Positions 24,591-47,803 of a DNA stretch of 64,000 nt are shown piece by piece. This DNA comes from Girardinichthys multiradiatus (taxonomy: Eukaryota; Chordata; Actinopteri; Cyprinodontiformes; Goodeidae): contig NC_061812.1 in the NCBI RefSeq assembly GCF_021462225.1, forward strand, positions 37,683,175-37,747,174. Reading direction: 5' to 3'. Each line of letters starts with the position of its first letter. Position 1 is the stretch's first letter. The translations under genes were made by a program, and so were the position numbers. The notes under the pieces are model-generated. The model saw only the letters and a program-made list of their open reading frames with translations. It had not been told where the DNA came from and made no database searches.

Positions 24591-25309
24591 AAACACACAC
24601 GCACTCACAAACACACAAAGCCCGTCACACAGACACTGTTGACATGTTGACAAAGAAGCAGCAGAAAAAATTACTTCCAATTCCAGAAATCAAAAGAAGA
24701 AACGCTGGCAAAACTGCCAAAAAGGTTGTGTCAACATAAAAAAAATACAAATGATGATCAAAAATATACAAAGTTCACATGACGCCATAATTGGTGCAGA
24801 TCAGATAACAGCGAATAAACTTACACAAGCAAATGTTTCTACACTCAAAAAGAAAACAAAGAAAAAGCAAGACAATGAAAAATGTTCATGAATCTTGAGT
24901 ATCAATCAAAACTTGTCAATACAATAACAAAAGAAACGCTCCATAAATATTATGGAAAATTGACAATAGAAGGGGGCAAAAAACTTCAAATTTACACTTT
25001 TGACAAGTTCATGCAGCAATAAACCTTTTCTCCATCTATATGTGGCTTTGATTCATGGCTCTGTACAATGAACAAAAATACTTGTAAAAATGTCTATTCA
25101 TTTAATCACTGTACAAAAGCTTTATATAAGCGCCATGACTCATTTTCTTTTTGCATGGGGATGTGTGGAGTTGGGTGTTTTAATCTTCACAGCATTTTAA
25201 TGACAATAACATTGACAATGGGCGCAACAGAAAAAAAATCCATGGATGAGTGAGGAATGTCAACCACAGCATAGCAGAAGTTTGGCTTGAAAACAGAAAA
25301 TAAAGAGTA

Positions 25310-26747
25310 CAAGGCCATCTCAATAAATCGGAGCATTGTCAAAGTGTGAGTTAAACTAGGTTTAAAGCTGATCACTAGAGACGGAGTGATATATTTCAAG
25401 TGTTTATTTCCAAAACTTTGATGATTATAGAGAATAGCTAATAAAAATCTAGAAAACAGTTTCACAGAAAATCTAAATATTATAGAAGACCAATATTTTA
25501 TAGAAATGTTATGTTATTGCAGTGCTTTTGTCTGTATAATCAGTCCAGCAGACAGTCTTAACACCCTTCCCAAGTAGGAAGAGTCACAAAAGGTCACTGA
25601 TAAAGAAGCTGGCTGTATACAAGCATATTATTGGAAAGTTGAGCAGAAGGAAGAAACAGGGAAAATTGCAGACTTCAGAGGATTGTGAAGAAAACGACCA
25701 TGATTTTCGGGGAGATTCACAAGGAGAAGACTGAAGCTGCAGCCAGAGCTTCAAGAACCAGCACACACAGATGTATCCCAGACATGAGCTACTATGTCTC
25801 ATGTTAAACCATTGCTGAACAAGAGTTTAATTTCACTTTGGGATTAGGGAAGTATTTTTAAGAAAAAGGACCATTGTACAGTGGTCCATATACTTCTTTC
25901 AGGGTCATGTACAATTCAAGGAGAAAATGGAAGAGAAGTGAATAGACACATAATCCAAGTTGCTTGAGGTCCAGTGTGCAGTTTTCACAGTCAGTGATGA
26001 TTTGGGGGGCCATGTCATAGGTTAGTGTTAGGCCAATGTGTTTCAGTGTTTTAGGACACCTCTTCAAACAATTGCATCACCAATAATTCACAAACTTGTT
26101 CAGTGCAATAAATTAAGACTTACAACCAAGTTTCTGGTAGTTTTAGATGCAGAATGCAAGACACTTTCAGAAAGTCTAAGACTTTCAATACATTTTTTAA
26201 GAGAAGTATGAATTCCAGCTTAGGAAACTGCAGTTTCAGGAGCAGGATTCATTCACAGCTGAATGTCCAGAGATCATTTCCTTCCACGGTTGTCTCCTGC
26301 CCTGCAACAGGGGCCTTGTAGGATGATCACAGCATCCATCAAACCACAGCAAGAACTACAACAAATGAATGCTGCCACTGCATTTCTTCAAAATTTTCTG
26401 ACAGGATTTATGGAGATGTTGATTTCATTTTCATTTTCCAGCAGGTATTGGCACCTACCCACATTGACAAAAGTACCAATACCTGCTTTAATGACCATGG
26501 TATCACTGGTCACCAAACTCCACAGAGAATCTATGTTGTTTAGGTCAAGAAGAAGCTGATGGACGCAGTTTAAGCAACCTAGATTGCCTTAACACCTACT
26601 AAGAGCCATGGACTAACCCCCTCAACAGAAATAAAGACTTGAAATATATCACTTTCTGTGTAATGAATCTATGTAAATTTCACTGTTGAACTAAATTACT
26701 GAAATAATAAACTTTACAATGCTAATTTAAATTATTGGATGTACTTG
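25310..26747 (+). mobile_element. Tc1 family-B element, near full length, degraded
   Basis: Left end CAAGGCCATCTCAATAAAT after TA; right end ATTGGATGTACTTG before TA. Internal sequence parallels 8860-10233: AAAGAAGCTGGCTGTATACA near 25609 and GAGGATTGTGAAGAAAACGA. The transposase frame on the plus strand is broken throughout. Confidence 0.75.
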
Positions 26748-26912
26748 TATTAGGCTGCCTCTTGTTAGTACAGTTCTCACTTAAAACCTTTAGGAGTTCA
26801 GTAGCTTACATTCACCTCCAATAAATATCATAAATATGTTTGTGTCACAATGAAGCCAAAGCTGTGAGCTGTCCCATCTTTTATGGGAAGCAAAGAATCA
26901 AGTTTCTCTTTT

Positions 26913-27355
26913 TAATGTTGAACTGGTGTTTAATAATGAGCTAAAGCAATTTACGGAACTTCTTACTAAAATAAGAAAAGCTTTTTTCTCCTACTCTGGT
27001 CATTCAAACCTGTAAACAGCTTTTATCTTATGTTGCACTGAAATTAGGCCCAGCACCTTTCTGTAAAGTCCCGACAGAGTGCTTTAGCTGAGCGGCAAGA
27101 AGGTGGAAAGTGACAGCGGGATGACAAGGAAACTGAGAGCAGGTGACAGTAGGAGGGTCAACCGCACCCGGAGGAGCAATCGCTCAGCCCCCCCACCAGA
27201 ACCCAACAGCACAGGAGTGACCTTCACCACAGAAAGACTTAAAAGCCAAGCAAACCCTCCTTCCCGCCCCTGGTGTGTCTACGCCAGGAAGGGGTGAAGG
27301 GTCCCGGGTGTGTGATTCAGTTCTTTGCCCCTTCAAACCCCACCAGCGTCCAAGC
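26913..27355 (-). other. magi1: Possible 3' UTR of the short MAGI1 isoform
   Basis: If the internal donor at 27405 is not used, the transcript stops at 27356 and must end within this intron. Two ATTAAA hexamers on the minus strand (26931-26936 and 26913-26918) are the first usable signals I see. The stretch nearest the stop is GC-richer than the surrounding intron, consistent with transcribed sequence. This is inference. Confidence 0.3.
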
Positions 27356-32047
<4,692 letters not shown>

Positions 32048-32138
32048 CTGAGCTGAGTCTGTTTGGATATGGGGCTGGGGAGGAGTGTTCTGAGGGGCTT
32101 TAAACTCGTAAGATTCCTGTTTTGGTTTGGTGTTGGTC
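32048..32138 (-). CDS. magi1: MAGI1 exon: linker between PDZ5 and PDZ6
   Basis: 91 nt. Acceptor CTTTCTTTCAG at 32139-32140, donor CAG|GTAAGT (a consensus site) at 32047. It starts in phase 2 (its first G completes an Arg codon) and ends in phase 0. The peptide is TNTKPKQESYEFKAPQNTPP, then QPHIQTDSAQ. The KPKQES..FEFKAPQ core matches the mammalian MAGI1 linker, which I recall as KPKQESQFEFKAPQ. Pro/Gln-rich and presumably disordered. The intron separating it from the preceding exon is only 93 nt. Confidence 0.93.
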
Positions 32139-32167
32139 CTGAAAGAAAGGGACAAATATTTATTTTA

Positions 32168-32368
<201 letters not shown>

Positions 32369-32497
32369 TTACCCCGAATAACAAGAAGATGAAGTGCAAC
32401 CACCACAACTGGACAAGCAGATTAAGAAAAAAAAAAACAATGTGGGATATCCATGGTTCCCTTAAATATTTAGTTTTCAGGCTTTAAAACCACAAAC

Positions 32498-32526
32498 TGG
32501 ATGGATGGATGGATGGATGGATGGAC
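32498..32526. repeat. (GGAT)n microsatellite
   Basis: Seven ATGG-type units followed by related GGAC units. Confidence 0.95.
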
Positions 32527-32632
32527 GGACAGACGGACTTAGGGAGGTATGCATGTATGTAAATATGTACATATGGCTGGATAGCTAAAGGAAGGACTGA
32601 GAGACGGACGGGTGGATGGATGGATTAAAGCA

Positions 32633-32780
32633 GTGGTTTTTAACCCTGGTCCCAGGGCCAGAAATCCTTCATGTTTCAGAGCTGACTCTGCTCCAGTACG
32701 CCCGATCCAAACGATTGCACTACCTCCTCAGCATGCCACCAGCCTGCATACGAACTCTGGATATCTTTTAAGACTCCCCA
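32633..32780 (+). repeat. Dispersed fish repeat (hAT-type MITE likeness)
   Basis: CAGTGGTTTTTAACCCTGGT, then CCTTCATGTTTCAGAGCTGA and CTGCTCCAGTACGCCCGATC resemble a common fish non-autonomous repeat as I recall it. Terminal duplication not resolved. Confidence 0.5.
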
Positions 32781-33745
32781 TGAAACCCTCTCTCTTCGCG
32801 GAAGATAAAACCTTTTCCTGATTTAGCATAAATCCATAATTTGCAGTATTTGCATAATAGAGGCCTATCTGGTGTTCCAGAAGACTGTGATGGATTAAAT
32901 CAATTTTTCACAATGGAAACATTTTCCTTTTTTGGTTTGCACACTTGTGTCCATTCAGCAGCTGTTAGCTACAAACATTAGCTGACCCACAGAAAATCCT
33001 GCGGCTTTACCTCCAGCTTCCCCAAACACTTAGAAAACATCCAGGAGACCCAGCAGTTTGTGCTTTCAGTCATTTTGTTAAAGCACTTGTTACCTTTCAT
33101 TTCCGCATCTCATTTTGGGCTAGAATTCATTGCTGGTATTACTTATTATGATTATTATTATAGAACAGAAACATTCCTGCTGCATTGAGAAAGGCGTATT
33201 CACTTTCCAGGCTTTACTCATGCAACCAGGCTGGTACTCTATAAATCTGCCTCTGGCCATTTCTCCCACGGTCAGTTTCACTTTGCTGTATTCATCTTTT
33301 TCTCTTCCATGACCCATGAATCATTTTGACGTAAACCTTCAGTTTCCTGACGGAGCGCAAAGATTGGCAATCAACTTGAAGATTGGACAGGACAAGTTTT
33401 CGTTTCAGACTAAATATTGGCTTTGCAGCTTCATAATTGTCCTCATAAAACTTGATTGAACTGTCCAGATTCTCATTTTTTAAAACCTTCTCCATCTTTC
33501 CATTTATCTCTCCCACAGCTGTTTCCTGTCAGTCTTTCCAGTCGGCTAGGCAACCACTACCTTTTATCAACTCTAATGCCCAGAAGTGTGCACAAAAAAG
33601 TCAAATCATTTCTTTAGTTTGTCTCATAGTTTGTCTCTCGGCCTATTAACATGTCCCTTCTGGTCGGAATGAAAAGAAAAGATGATGCAATAAAAACAAA
33701 AATGAGGGAGTAACCAACAAAAGTGAAAATTTTAAAAAATACATA

Positions 33746-34549
33746 CAGTGCTTTGCAAAAGTATTCACAGCCGCTGAACTTATCCACAATGTGTCATGTT
33801 ACAACAATAAACTTTCTTGTATTTTACCGGGATACAAAGTAGTACATGATTTTAAAGTGGAATCAAAATTACACATCGTTTTTGAATCTGTAAAATCCAG
33901 TGCAACCTTTTGGCCTACATGCAAAACACTTTGTGACAAAAACAAAAACACTACACATCATCCTGAACACACACTTCCCCAAGGTGAAACAAGAAGGTGA
34001 CAGCATCATGCTGTGGGGAGCATGGATGGAGCTAAACACATTTAATTCCTGGAAAAAACCTGTTAAAGGCTGCAAGAGACTTGAAACTGGGATTGTAAAT
34101 ATACAGCCAGCGCTGCAATGGAATGATATAGGTCAAAGCATCTTCATTTGTAAGAATGACCTAAATCTAATCAAGAATGTGTGGCAAGGCTTGAACAGTA
34201 ATGTTTACTGATGCTCCCAAAGCAATCAGACTGAGCTGGAGCCATTTTGCTAAGAAGAATGAAGGAAAATATAATTCTAGATGTGCAAAGCTGGATGAGA
34301 CGTACACTAAAAGACTTGCAACTGTGCTGGAAATGAAAGGATGTTCTTCAAAGTATTGACTCACGGGGGATGAAAATAAATGCAGGACACACTTTTCAGT
34401 TTTTAGTGGTAAAAGTGCTGAAAGCCACATTTTCCCTCCACTTCACACTAATACACTATCATTGTTCTGTAACCCCCAATAAAGTTTGGGCTTGTAATGT
34501 GACAAAATGGGAAACCTTTAAGGGGTATGCGTACTTTTGGAAGGTGCAG
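33746..34549 (+). mobile_element. Tc1 family-A element, 804-bp deletion derivative
   Basis: Left end CAGTGCTTTGCAAAAGTATT after TA; right end is the reverse complement of CTGCACCTTCCAAAAGTACG, with TA after it. Inside are transposase scraps in + orientation (HHPEHTLPQ, SMDGAKHI-like) with stops. Too short to code. Confidence 0.8.
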
Positions 34550-35277
34550 TAGATATGCAACATCTACTGTGCAATAAAACCTTAAAAAGTCTCAGGTGTA
34601 CCTGCCTTCTATGGCACACTGGGATGCAATAATGACATGGTTGGTGTGTGACCTGACTTTATCCTGCTGAGTCTCCTGTTCTAACTTTCACTGCCACCGC
34701 AAAGGTTCACAGCAACATTTATAGCAAAACTCTATTGCTGCATACACAGAGAAGGTTCCAGAGGATTCTCTTTTTCTCTCTTGCTCACAAACAAACAAAG
34801 ACACAACTAAATAACTCTTGTATGCTCTGAAAGTGAGGGCACGCCAAGAGCAAAACTGCAACGGCTGGGAGAATTCCCAAATAACCCCAAAGAAGCTGCT
34901 CTGACAACACTGCAGGGGTGCTTCACTCACTTTACAAAGGAGTGGAACTGCAGCTCTATACAACACACAGGGATACGTTATAACTCCTCAACCTATAAGT
35001 TATGAGATGTTATTAATGTGTTGTTAAACTTCTAATAATGGAGCTAAAAAACTTAGCTTGGCTGGACAGAGCTGCTAAACAGTAAACTATGGAAATAAAA
35101 ACATCATGAGTGCTTCATCTACTTCAAGTATTAGTGGTAATAATGCAAACATTCTCAAACCTGAATCTGGACATGGTACCGAGGATCTCTTATAGCTACA
35201 TCTCTTGAAAACAAACAAAGAATCCCTCTTGAAGCTGCTCTGGGATTCGCTTGATGCGAATAAAACGCAGCTGCCTA

Positions 35278-39527
<4,250 letters not shown>

Positions 39528-39932
39528 CTAAAGAAGGACGGTAGAAAAGATTTTACAAAGGAAATAAAGAAGAACAAACAGGAAGTTGAATAAGAACAGA
39601 GGCATGTGACGGGCCCCAAAAGATCAAGAAAAGGCTTGGGAGACAATGAAATAATGATGCACAACACAGAAAACAAAGATTATACAACAAAACACATACA
39701 TCATTTATTCAATTTAATAAAAGTACTTTTCCTCCCCTAACTGCCAGCTTAAGCCTTAATGAAGTTCAGAAAACAACCTTCTTTAAGAATCTGCTCTCTA
39801 ATCTGTTGTGAACAAAAGCTAAACTGAAGACGTGACCTGCCTGCAGAATCTGGGCGTTTCATATCATTCCACAATTAATTTCCTGTACGGCTGCTCAGGG
39901 AAGGCGCCTCAGAGGGCAGACGGGGAACAGGC

Positions 39933-39978
39933 GATGCTCAACCTTTGGCTGCCGTCACCGGGCCAAAGGTTGAGCATC
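39933..39978. repeat. Perfect inverted repeat, 17-bp arms, 12-nt loop
   Basis: Arm GATGCTCAACCTTTGGC and its exact reverse complement around a GC-rich loop; able to form a stable hairpin in DNA or in the MAGI1 pre-mRNA. Confidence 0.97.
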
Positions 39979-40429
39979 CTGTCCATCATGTTTATAGGCC
40001 TTTTCTATTTTGCCTGCTGAGGAGTAGGGAGGAGCAGGGCGTGGCAGTGCTGAGATGAGCGTTGTGACATCAGTGATGGGGCGAAATGTTTATTTGCAGC
40101 ATAGGCTATCCGCTTCCAGCTCCATGGACCAAAGAGGAGGAAGGAAAAAGGCTTGCACGTACAGTGATAAAGAGGGCCCGAGGCTCCTCACGGAACTTAG
40201 ATAAATATAAATACGGCTATAAATAACGGCTCCAGTAGTGCTCAGTACAGAGTGTATTTTAGCTACTGAATACCATCAAAGCTTGTGATGTGAGACTATT
40301 CAAAAGTAAATGTTTAAAAAGTAATGGCAATATAGAACATAAGGAAATGTAGAGATTTTAAATAAATAAAAAGTATCAGCATCAAGGGAAACGTTATACT
40401 CAATGTGACCTCTGCACATACCGTTACTG

Positions 40430-41217
40430 CAGGGGTCGGCAATCCAAAATGTTGAAAGAGCCATATTGGACCAAAAAAACAAATCTGTCTGGAGCAGCAA
40501 ACAATTAAAAGCCTTATAATGAAGGCAACGCTTTCTGTATTATCTTGGTTTTGTTTTTGAAGTCTGAAAATAGGTGTGTTGATATTTTAATGAATGAATC
40601 CTTAATGTAGTCACCATCCGTGAACGATTTTCCACACTGTATTATCTCCCGGGTTGCAACAAAACTAGCAGCAGCAATGGAGTTTGGAGATGCAATCCAC
40701 TTTTTAAATCTATCTTTGCGGCCCTCTAATTTCTCCAGAAGTAATGCAATCGCACTTTTTCTCTCACTACCAAGTGGGTACTCGGCTGCAAACGTATCAT
40801 GCCTTCCCTGGAAATGTCTTCCCACATTACTCTTTTTGTTATTTGACAACTTCTCATTACAAAGCAAACATATTGGCAATGAAAGCAAATGATTTGGGAT
40901 CCATGGCCCACCACACAACCACCGGTTTGTTTGCAACAGCTACCTGCCTGGCACCACGCCGAGCTGAAAGAAACATGTGTCGCAGGCTACGACGCAAATC
41001 TTTGTTGACAGAAATGTTGAAATGTAATATTTATTCTACACATTTCTACAGGATTGGAAAATGTTAAGAATGTTTGTCAGGCTTGTCGTTCTACAGAAAC
41101 CATATTAAAACAAAAAATCTTTTTTTCTCCGCCATCTTTTTCCATTTTCATTCATTTTTAAAAAGCTCCAGGGAGCCAATAAGGCGTCGCTAAAGAGCCG
41201 CGGGTTGCCGATCCCCG
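40430..41217 (-). mobile_element. hAT transposon deletion derivative with 8-bp target duplication
   Basis: Ends CAGGGGTCGGCAATCC and the reverse complement of CGGGGATCGGCAACCC, flanked by CGTTACTG (40422-40429) and CGTTAATG (41218-41225). The 788-bp element keeps only the first part of its transposase. Confidence 0.85.
40514..40936 (-). pseudogene. hAT transposase N-terminal part (BED-type zinc finger)
   Basis: 140 codons open, ending in a stop inside the element. Shows a zinc-finger pattern CLLC..HFQGRH near residues 23-45, then ERKSAIALLLEKLEGRKDRF and ATREIIQCGKSFTDGDYIKD. This order (BED finger, then an FKKW..IVKSGKPFTDGEYIK-type block) is seen in hAT-derived host proteins of the GTF2IRD2/ZBED group. 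The catalytic domain is absent. It is unusual that this remnant is still open over its whole length. Confidence 0.75.
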
Positions 41218-42248
41218 CGTTAATGTGTTAACAGCATTGGGATATGGTCAGGTTTTTAATAACTAGATAAAAAAACTATTAAAATAGCAGGTTAAGGAGG
41301 TCAGTCCAGTTGTGTGTCTGAGAGACTGAGAGGTTTGGATTTTTGATTATTATACAATCCACTGAGACAGGGGAGAGATACACGTAATGTGCTTTCAAAT
41401 CAATATTACTAAACAATTAATTTTAAAGGTATTTTATTTTACTATTATTTACTAGTAAGAAATACAGGTATAAAGTGTCAGCATGGAGACATTTTATAAA
41501 ATGAATATTTTATATTTTATGTATTTAAAAATAAAAAAGCCTGAGTATTCAGCATGTTGTAAATGTCAAATATATTAAGACTAAACTGGAAATAAAGAAA
41601 AGGAGGCCTCATTTTAGTCAGAATTGCAACTCTGAAGGCTTCTATTAAACCCTTTGTCAAAAAAAATATTATCATGGAGACTACACAATTTCCATGTAAC
41701 ATAAATATGCATTGTATCCATTAACCATATGTATTATTTATGAGAATTTCTGGTTTATATTTCATTCATTAAGCTGTTACCATATCTTTATAGTTAAATG
41801 TGCTTAAAACAGACAGAATCAAAATTGATGGGATAAACTTTATACAGTCTGCACTTTTCCACAATTTAAATAATTTGGGCCCAAATTCTACTCTATTTTT
41901 TGTAAGCCATTGTACTGTGGAAAACGTAGCAGACATGTCAGACTTCATAGAGCATAAAAAAACAATATTATGGTTATTTTTGTAAGCTAATAGTTAACCC
42001 CAGTGTTCTTGTAACCTTGCTTACGCTGTTGATGCTCGTAAATATTCTGGCTTTAAAGTCAACATTCACAAATGAGAATGGTTAATAGGAAACAAACTGT
42101 GTTGGGTCAGTTTCCTTTTCACTGGGTTAATATTGAAAAGAAAAACTGCAGTTTTAATTTATAACCTTTTCCCTGTTGTTGATGGGACAATATAGCGATC
42201 AAAATCTGGGTTTTAAATATATTCCAACTCCATTGAGCAGCTTCCTTA

Positions 42249-43043
<795 letters not shown>

Positions 43044-43635
43044 TCAGTAATCTTGAGGAAAATTATCCTAGTGCCGTCACCGGTCGAAAAAAAAAACAGC
43101 CAGGATGAATTTGAGGAAGGACATTAAGCTCGATTCTCACAGTTAAATTTCTTGCAGACAACAAAGGGATCATAAGAGCTGCTGTTCTTCAGAAAGTCAA
43201 ATCAGATGCTTTTTTGTGTCAGAACAGGAATAATCCTCAACTATTTTAGGCTTTGATATAAAAGTGTCACATGGAATAAACAAAGCAGGAGCAAACAACT
43301 GATGCATCAAAAGGTGAGAGCATTTATTTTTGGTTCAAAGCCGAAGTTTTAGACCAAAAAAGAAAGAAAGAAGCATAAAACCTTTAAACAAAGACTGACA
43401 TAATTAGAAACAAGATGGCTAGGGCTCTTTTGTGATGTCTGAAATAGTAAACCTTTTATTTTTAAATTTAATATTACACTCACATCAAATGGACAACACA
43501 GTGTATTTATGAAAAATGTGGTATTTGCATTCCCACCTTTGTCAATATGCATGAGATAAATAAAGGTTTGTTTTGAGCTGTGATTCTGCTCACTTGTTTG
43601 TTTTAGAGTCCAAAAATAAAATGACAGAGCTTGCA

Positions 43636-45019
43636 CAGTACTTTGAAAAAACTATATTTATACCACTCTTCACAATACACAACCCCCTTTTCAAAAGCAC
43701 AACCTTCAAAGTATTTAACGTGACTTTAGGTGATAATAGAGCATTGTTGTGAAGTAGAAAGGGAAAATGATACATGGTATCACAAATAATATTCCGACTA
43801 AATATGGTGTTCATTTGTATTCAGCCCCCTTAGTTTATACTTGAAGAACCACACTTTGCTGGAATTGTGTTTGGAGGTATTTCTCTACCACACTAGTACC
43901 CAAGCTGTTTGCCATTGGGGCCAAAAATGTCAAGTTGAAAGTAGTTCATTTGAACTGGATCTTTGTAATCCTATTTATTATTATAATTAATTAATAGCCA
44001 AAAAAACATGGTTGATAAAAGATGAATATTTTTTTCCTGCACCTTTAAATTTCCATTTTAAGAACTTATTTTTCTGCATGTTTTTTGAAAGGCCTCGCAC
44101 CAATTGCAGCCTAACACTTTTTTCTAAAAATGTGCATCTGACTCAACCACCTGAGCTTGATAAACAAATTTATGGGATTGAATCCAAGGGCCCTGCGCTA
44201 AACCTTCGCACCTTTCTCAAATCCTCCTGGATGTCTTTTAGCATCATCCATCTTCCCAACTTTAAACTCTGACCAACTGTGGTAAAAAAGCATCCCTATA
44301 GCATGATGCTGCTACTATGTTCTTAGGCAGATATGCAATGTTAGTTTTCTGCCAAACAGTTACATTTTGTCTGCTTGAGTGGACGTCCAAGCCATACTCG
44401 TTTCATTCTTCTTTTTTTTTGCGGCAGTAGAGGCCTTTATTTTTCATTTATCGACAGTAGGTAGACAGGAAAGAGGACAAAGAGACAGGGAGACATTTGG
44501 CATAGGTTGCCAGGTCTGGGACTCGAACCCGGGACAGCCGCATCGAGGCTACACCACCAGCGCTGAGCCCACTCATTCTATTCCTGATGATAGATTCAAC
44601 AGCGACCCATGAGGAGTTCAAAGCTTGGGAAACTGTTTCATAACCTAACCCCACTTCAGACTTCTTTACAATTTCATCCCTGACCTGTATGCTGTGTTCA
44701 TGGTTATATGATGTTGTACGTTTATTAATGTTCTCCAACTGACATCTGAGGCCTTCACTTGTATGTATCCTGTGATTAAATTACACTCAGGTTGAGTATT
44801 TAGTAATTAGGTGACTTCTAAAGACAATTGGTTATAACAACTTTACTTAGGGGTATCATAGTAAAGGGGGGTTAAAAGAAATGTTGAAAACAATTCATCA
44901 TTATCTTGCCACATTGTGTTAGTTTATCACATTAGATTCCAATAAATACTTTGAAGATTATAGTTGTAAGGTGACAAAATGGGGAAAAAGAGGGTTATGA
45001 ATGTTTTTGCAAGAAACTG
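43636..45019 (-). mobile_element. Tc1 family-A element carrying a SINE
   Basis: Left end CAGTACTTTGAAAAAACTAT; right end is the reverse complement of CAGTTTCTTGCAAAAACATT, followed by TA. Antisense transposase scraps (GCATGATGCTGCTACTATGT at about 44299). Without the inserted SINE it is about 1.2 kb. Confidence 0.75.
44410..44572 (-). mobile_element. tRNA-derived SINE, copy 2
   Basis: On the minus strand: B box GGTTCGAGTCC, body TTCCTGTCTACCTACTGTCG, A-rich tail. Same family as 16181-16369. Flanked by TCATTCT at 44403-44409 and 44573-44579, a short target duplication. Inserted in a Tc1 relic. Confidence 0.85.
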
Positions 45020-47380
45020 TAAACAGCATTGCATGGGCTGGTGCTAGCATTTGTACCGTTGCAGCTGTGCATCTCTGAGCAAAACCCCAGAGAGATTTCA
45101 ATTTGCCTCAGTGCAGACTGCTGCTGCCAAAAGCACCAAAGCCACAAAGAGGCAGTGTGGCAGAAGGCACAAGAAGCTTGTTTTCAATCTGTCCTTTCAG
45201 TCAACATTTAAAATCCATGCAGTGTGGCTATTCCTTCCAGTTTACCCCAATGTTTCTGTGGAGGAACCGAGCGAGTCCAAGGCTAACTGCTGCAATCTGC
45301 CCGTGGCGATTAATAGATCTCTAAGTGATCCCCGGGGTGAACCAACTTGGCACACGAGGGTGTTTCAAAAATAGCCTTGCAGAGCCAAGCAACAGAACAC
45401 TTGGTTCAAACATTAAGAAAATTAATCTGGGAACATGTTAAAACCCAGAGACAATCAAAACAGAGCCCAATAAAACATGAAGCCTCCAACCATTTCTGGC
45501 CCAGCTAATTTGAAGCAGGTCAACAATTTGCAAGGTTTTGGGAGGATTATTTGTGCAAATGGAAATCATTCAACACATGATGCGTGGAAAGACCTTGATC
45601 TCAGCAGAGCGTGTCATTACACTGAAAGCGAAAGTGGAGAAATTTGATTGCCTTGGTCCTGCGGAGGGAAAACAGACGGATTTTTTGAAATGAAAGCTCA
45701 CAGCAGTCTGAGGGGGAGGGAGAGTATTCACACCTACTGATACCGGTCACCTGTCTACTGTTATTCCAGGTGTTCCTCCTGACCTTTGTGTATGTCACAA
45801 TCCCCTTGTCTTTTCATACTGGATTTCTGTCGACTTCTGTTAATTCACTTACATCCAAAAAGATGTTTTTGTTTAATGATTCTCAAATGGTTATTTTTAG
45901 TTTTCTCTGTCTATTTCTAATGAGGTAACTAACTCAGGCAATTACATAAACGCTTGCTAGGAATGTACCACGTTTTAATTGCCTTGAAAAAATATTATCC
46001 ATTTTGGATTTTGGATTCTTTATCCTCAGTGTCCCTTTTTTCCTTTCCTTTTGCACAAGATGATGTTCACAGACCTATAAATAATGAAAAATCCCTGACA
46101 AAAGATGCTTGGACATCTGGTGAGATGTAGCAATTTATCCAAACTCACTGCGTTTCTCCTTTTTCTCTTTTACTTTGAAATTTGACAGAGGATCTGAGTG
46201 TTATTCCTATTAATTGGAACTATGCACTAGCACATTGACTGGATAGAAAGGGCTGCTAATTATGTACTACATTACTCTTGTGGGAAGTCAAAAGTATGTC
46301 AGTTGTGTTAGTGCTGAGAAATGAACAAAAGCAGCATCATTAGTCCACACTGAGTAAGGACCGAAAACATGTGGGAAACCTTTTTTCTGGGAGATAATCT
46401 GTAGTTGCCTGGTACCACAGGTTAGCCATGGTGTTAACCAGGCATCGGTTAATAGTCAAATTAGCTCAACTGTGAGATGTGTCCAATGACCAGTACAGTT
46501 GAGGAACAATCCAGAATTGAAACATGTTGTAGTAGACAGCTAAATGTAAGCCTAAGTTTTAAAGTCAACTAGAAATTTCGAAAACTCCATTAATGTCCCC
46601 TGTCTTTCACAAAACTTGCCCTCCAAAAAGACAACCTTTATCTCACGACCAAAGGTTGGTTAAAGAGCTTTGGATCAGATCAGAAGCATCACCTCACACC
46701 AAATGATACGGCTAACTTAGCTTAGCACGGAGAGAGAGGGGAAATGATTGTGTATTGTCAGACATAAACAAAATGCAATTCACTATTAAGTTGTGTTAAA
46801 AGGAAACTTAGTATTTTTGGCCTGCAGAAAATCTACGATTTAATAAAATCATATATGTGATTTGAAGATTTTCGGTAATTGGGTAACAAATAGTGTGCTA
46901 TGGGTGTGAAATTAGGGAGGGACCAAGCAGTATTGCACAGGTACAAAATGGAGGTATAAATTGCAGAGGGGGCTTCAGAGTCTGTGCTAACTACAAGTAG
47001 AAATACAAGCTTTTAAAAATATACTTCTTTCCATTATATGTGCTCAAACACTTAAGGAACCTGTTCACAAATAGAGGTTGTATGGTGTATGTTGTACTGG
47101 TTTAATGTGATACAGGCAGTCAAAACGAAAATAAAAAGATAACTTGTGCAGTTTTTCAGTGGTTTTCTGTCACAGCCATGCTGGATTTTCAGATTTCTCC
47201 ATGGAGAAATCAGGCATTCTAAGTTGGATATCCTATTTCAGAAGCTTGGACTTCCAACTAGGGACTCGGAAAATCCGACTTCAGAGTATAAACAGAATGC
47301 AGTATTAGAATGCTCATTTGGCTACTTTCAGAAGCTAGGACCAAGTACCTACATACAAGATTTGTTTCCCAAACCTTTCA

Positions 47381-47803
<423 letters not shown>

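Larger units (their letters stand above)
21151..27355 (-). other. magi1: MAGI1 intron before the tail exon
   Basis: About 6.2 kb. Contains a Tc1 relic (22376-22800), a short LINE- or SINE-type 3' tail with an (ATTCT)n run at 22290-22366, a fragment of a common fish repeat at 23700-23800 (CTCCCTTTAGGGATCGCCAC), a C-rich tract (24567-24590) and a family-B Tc1 element. No further exon seen. Confidence 0.6.

Noticed and set aside
45601..45798. Possible optional MAGI1 exon (peptide with SPSPS)
   Set aside because: Only a superficial resemblance to the mammalian optional exon; no good splice pair or matching phase found.
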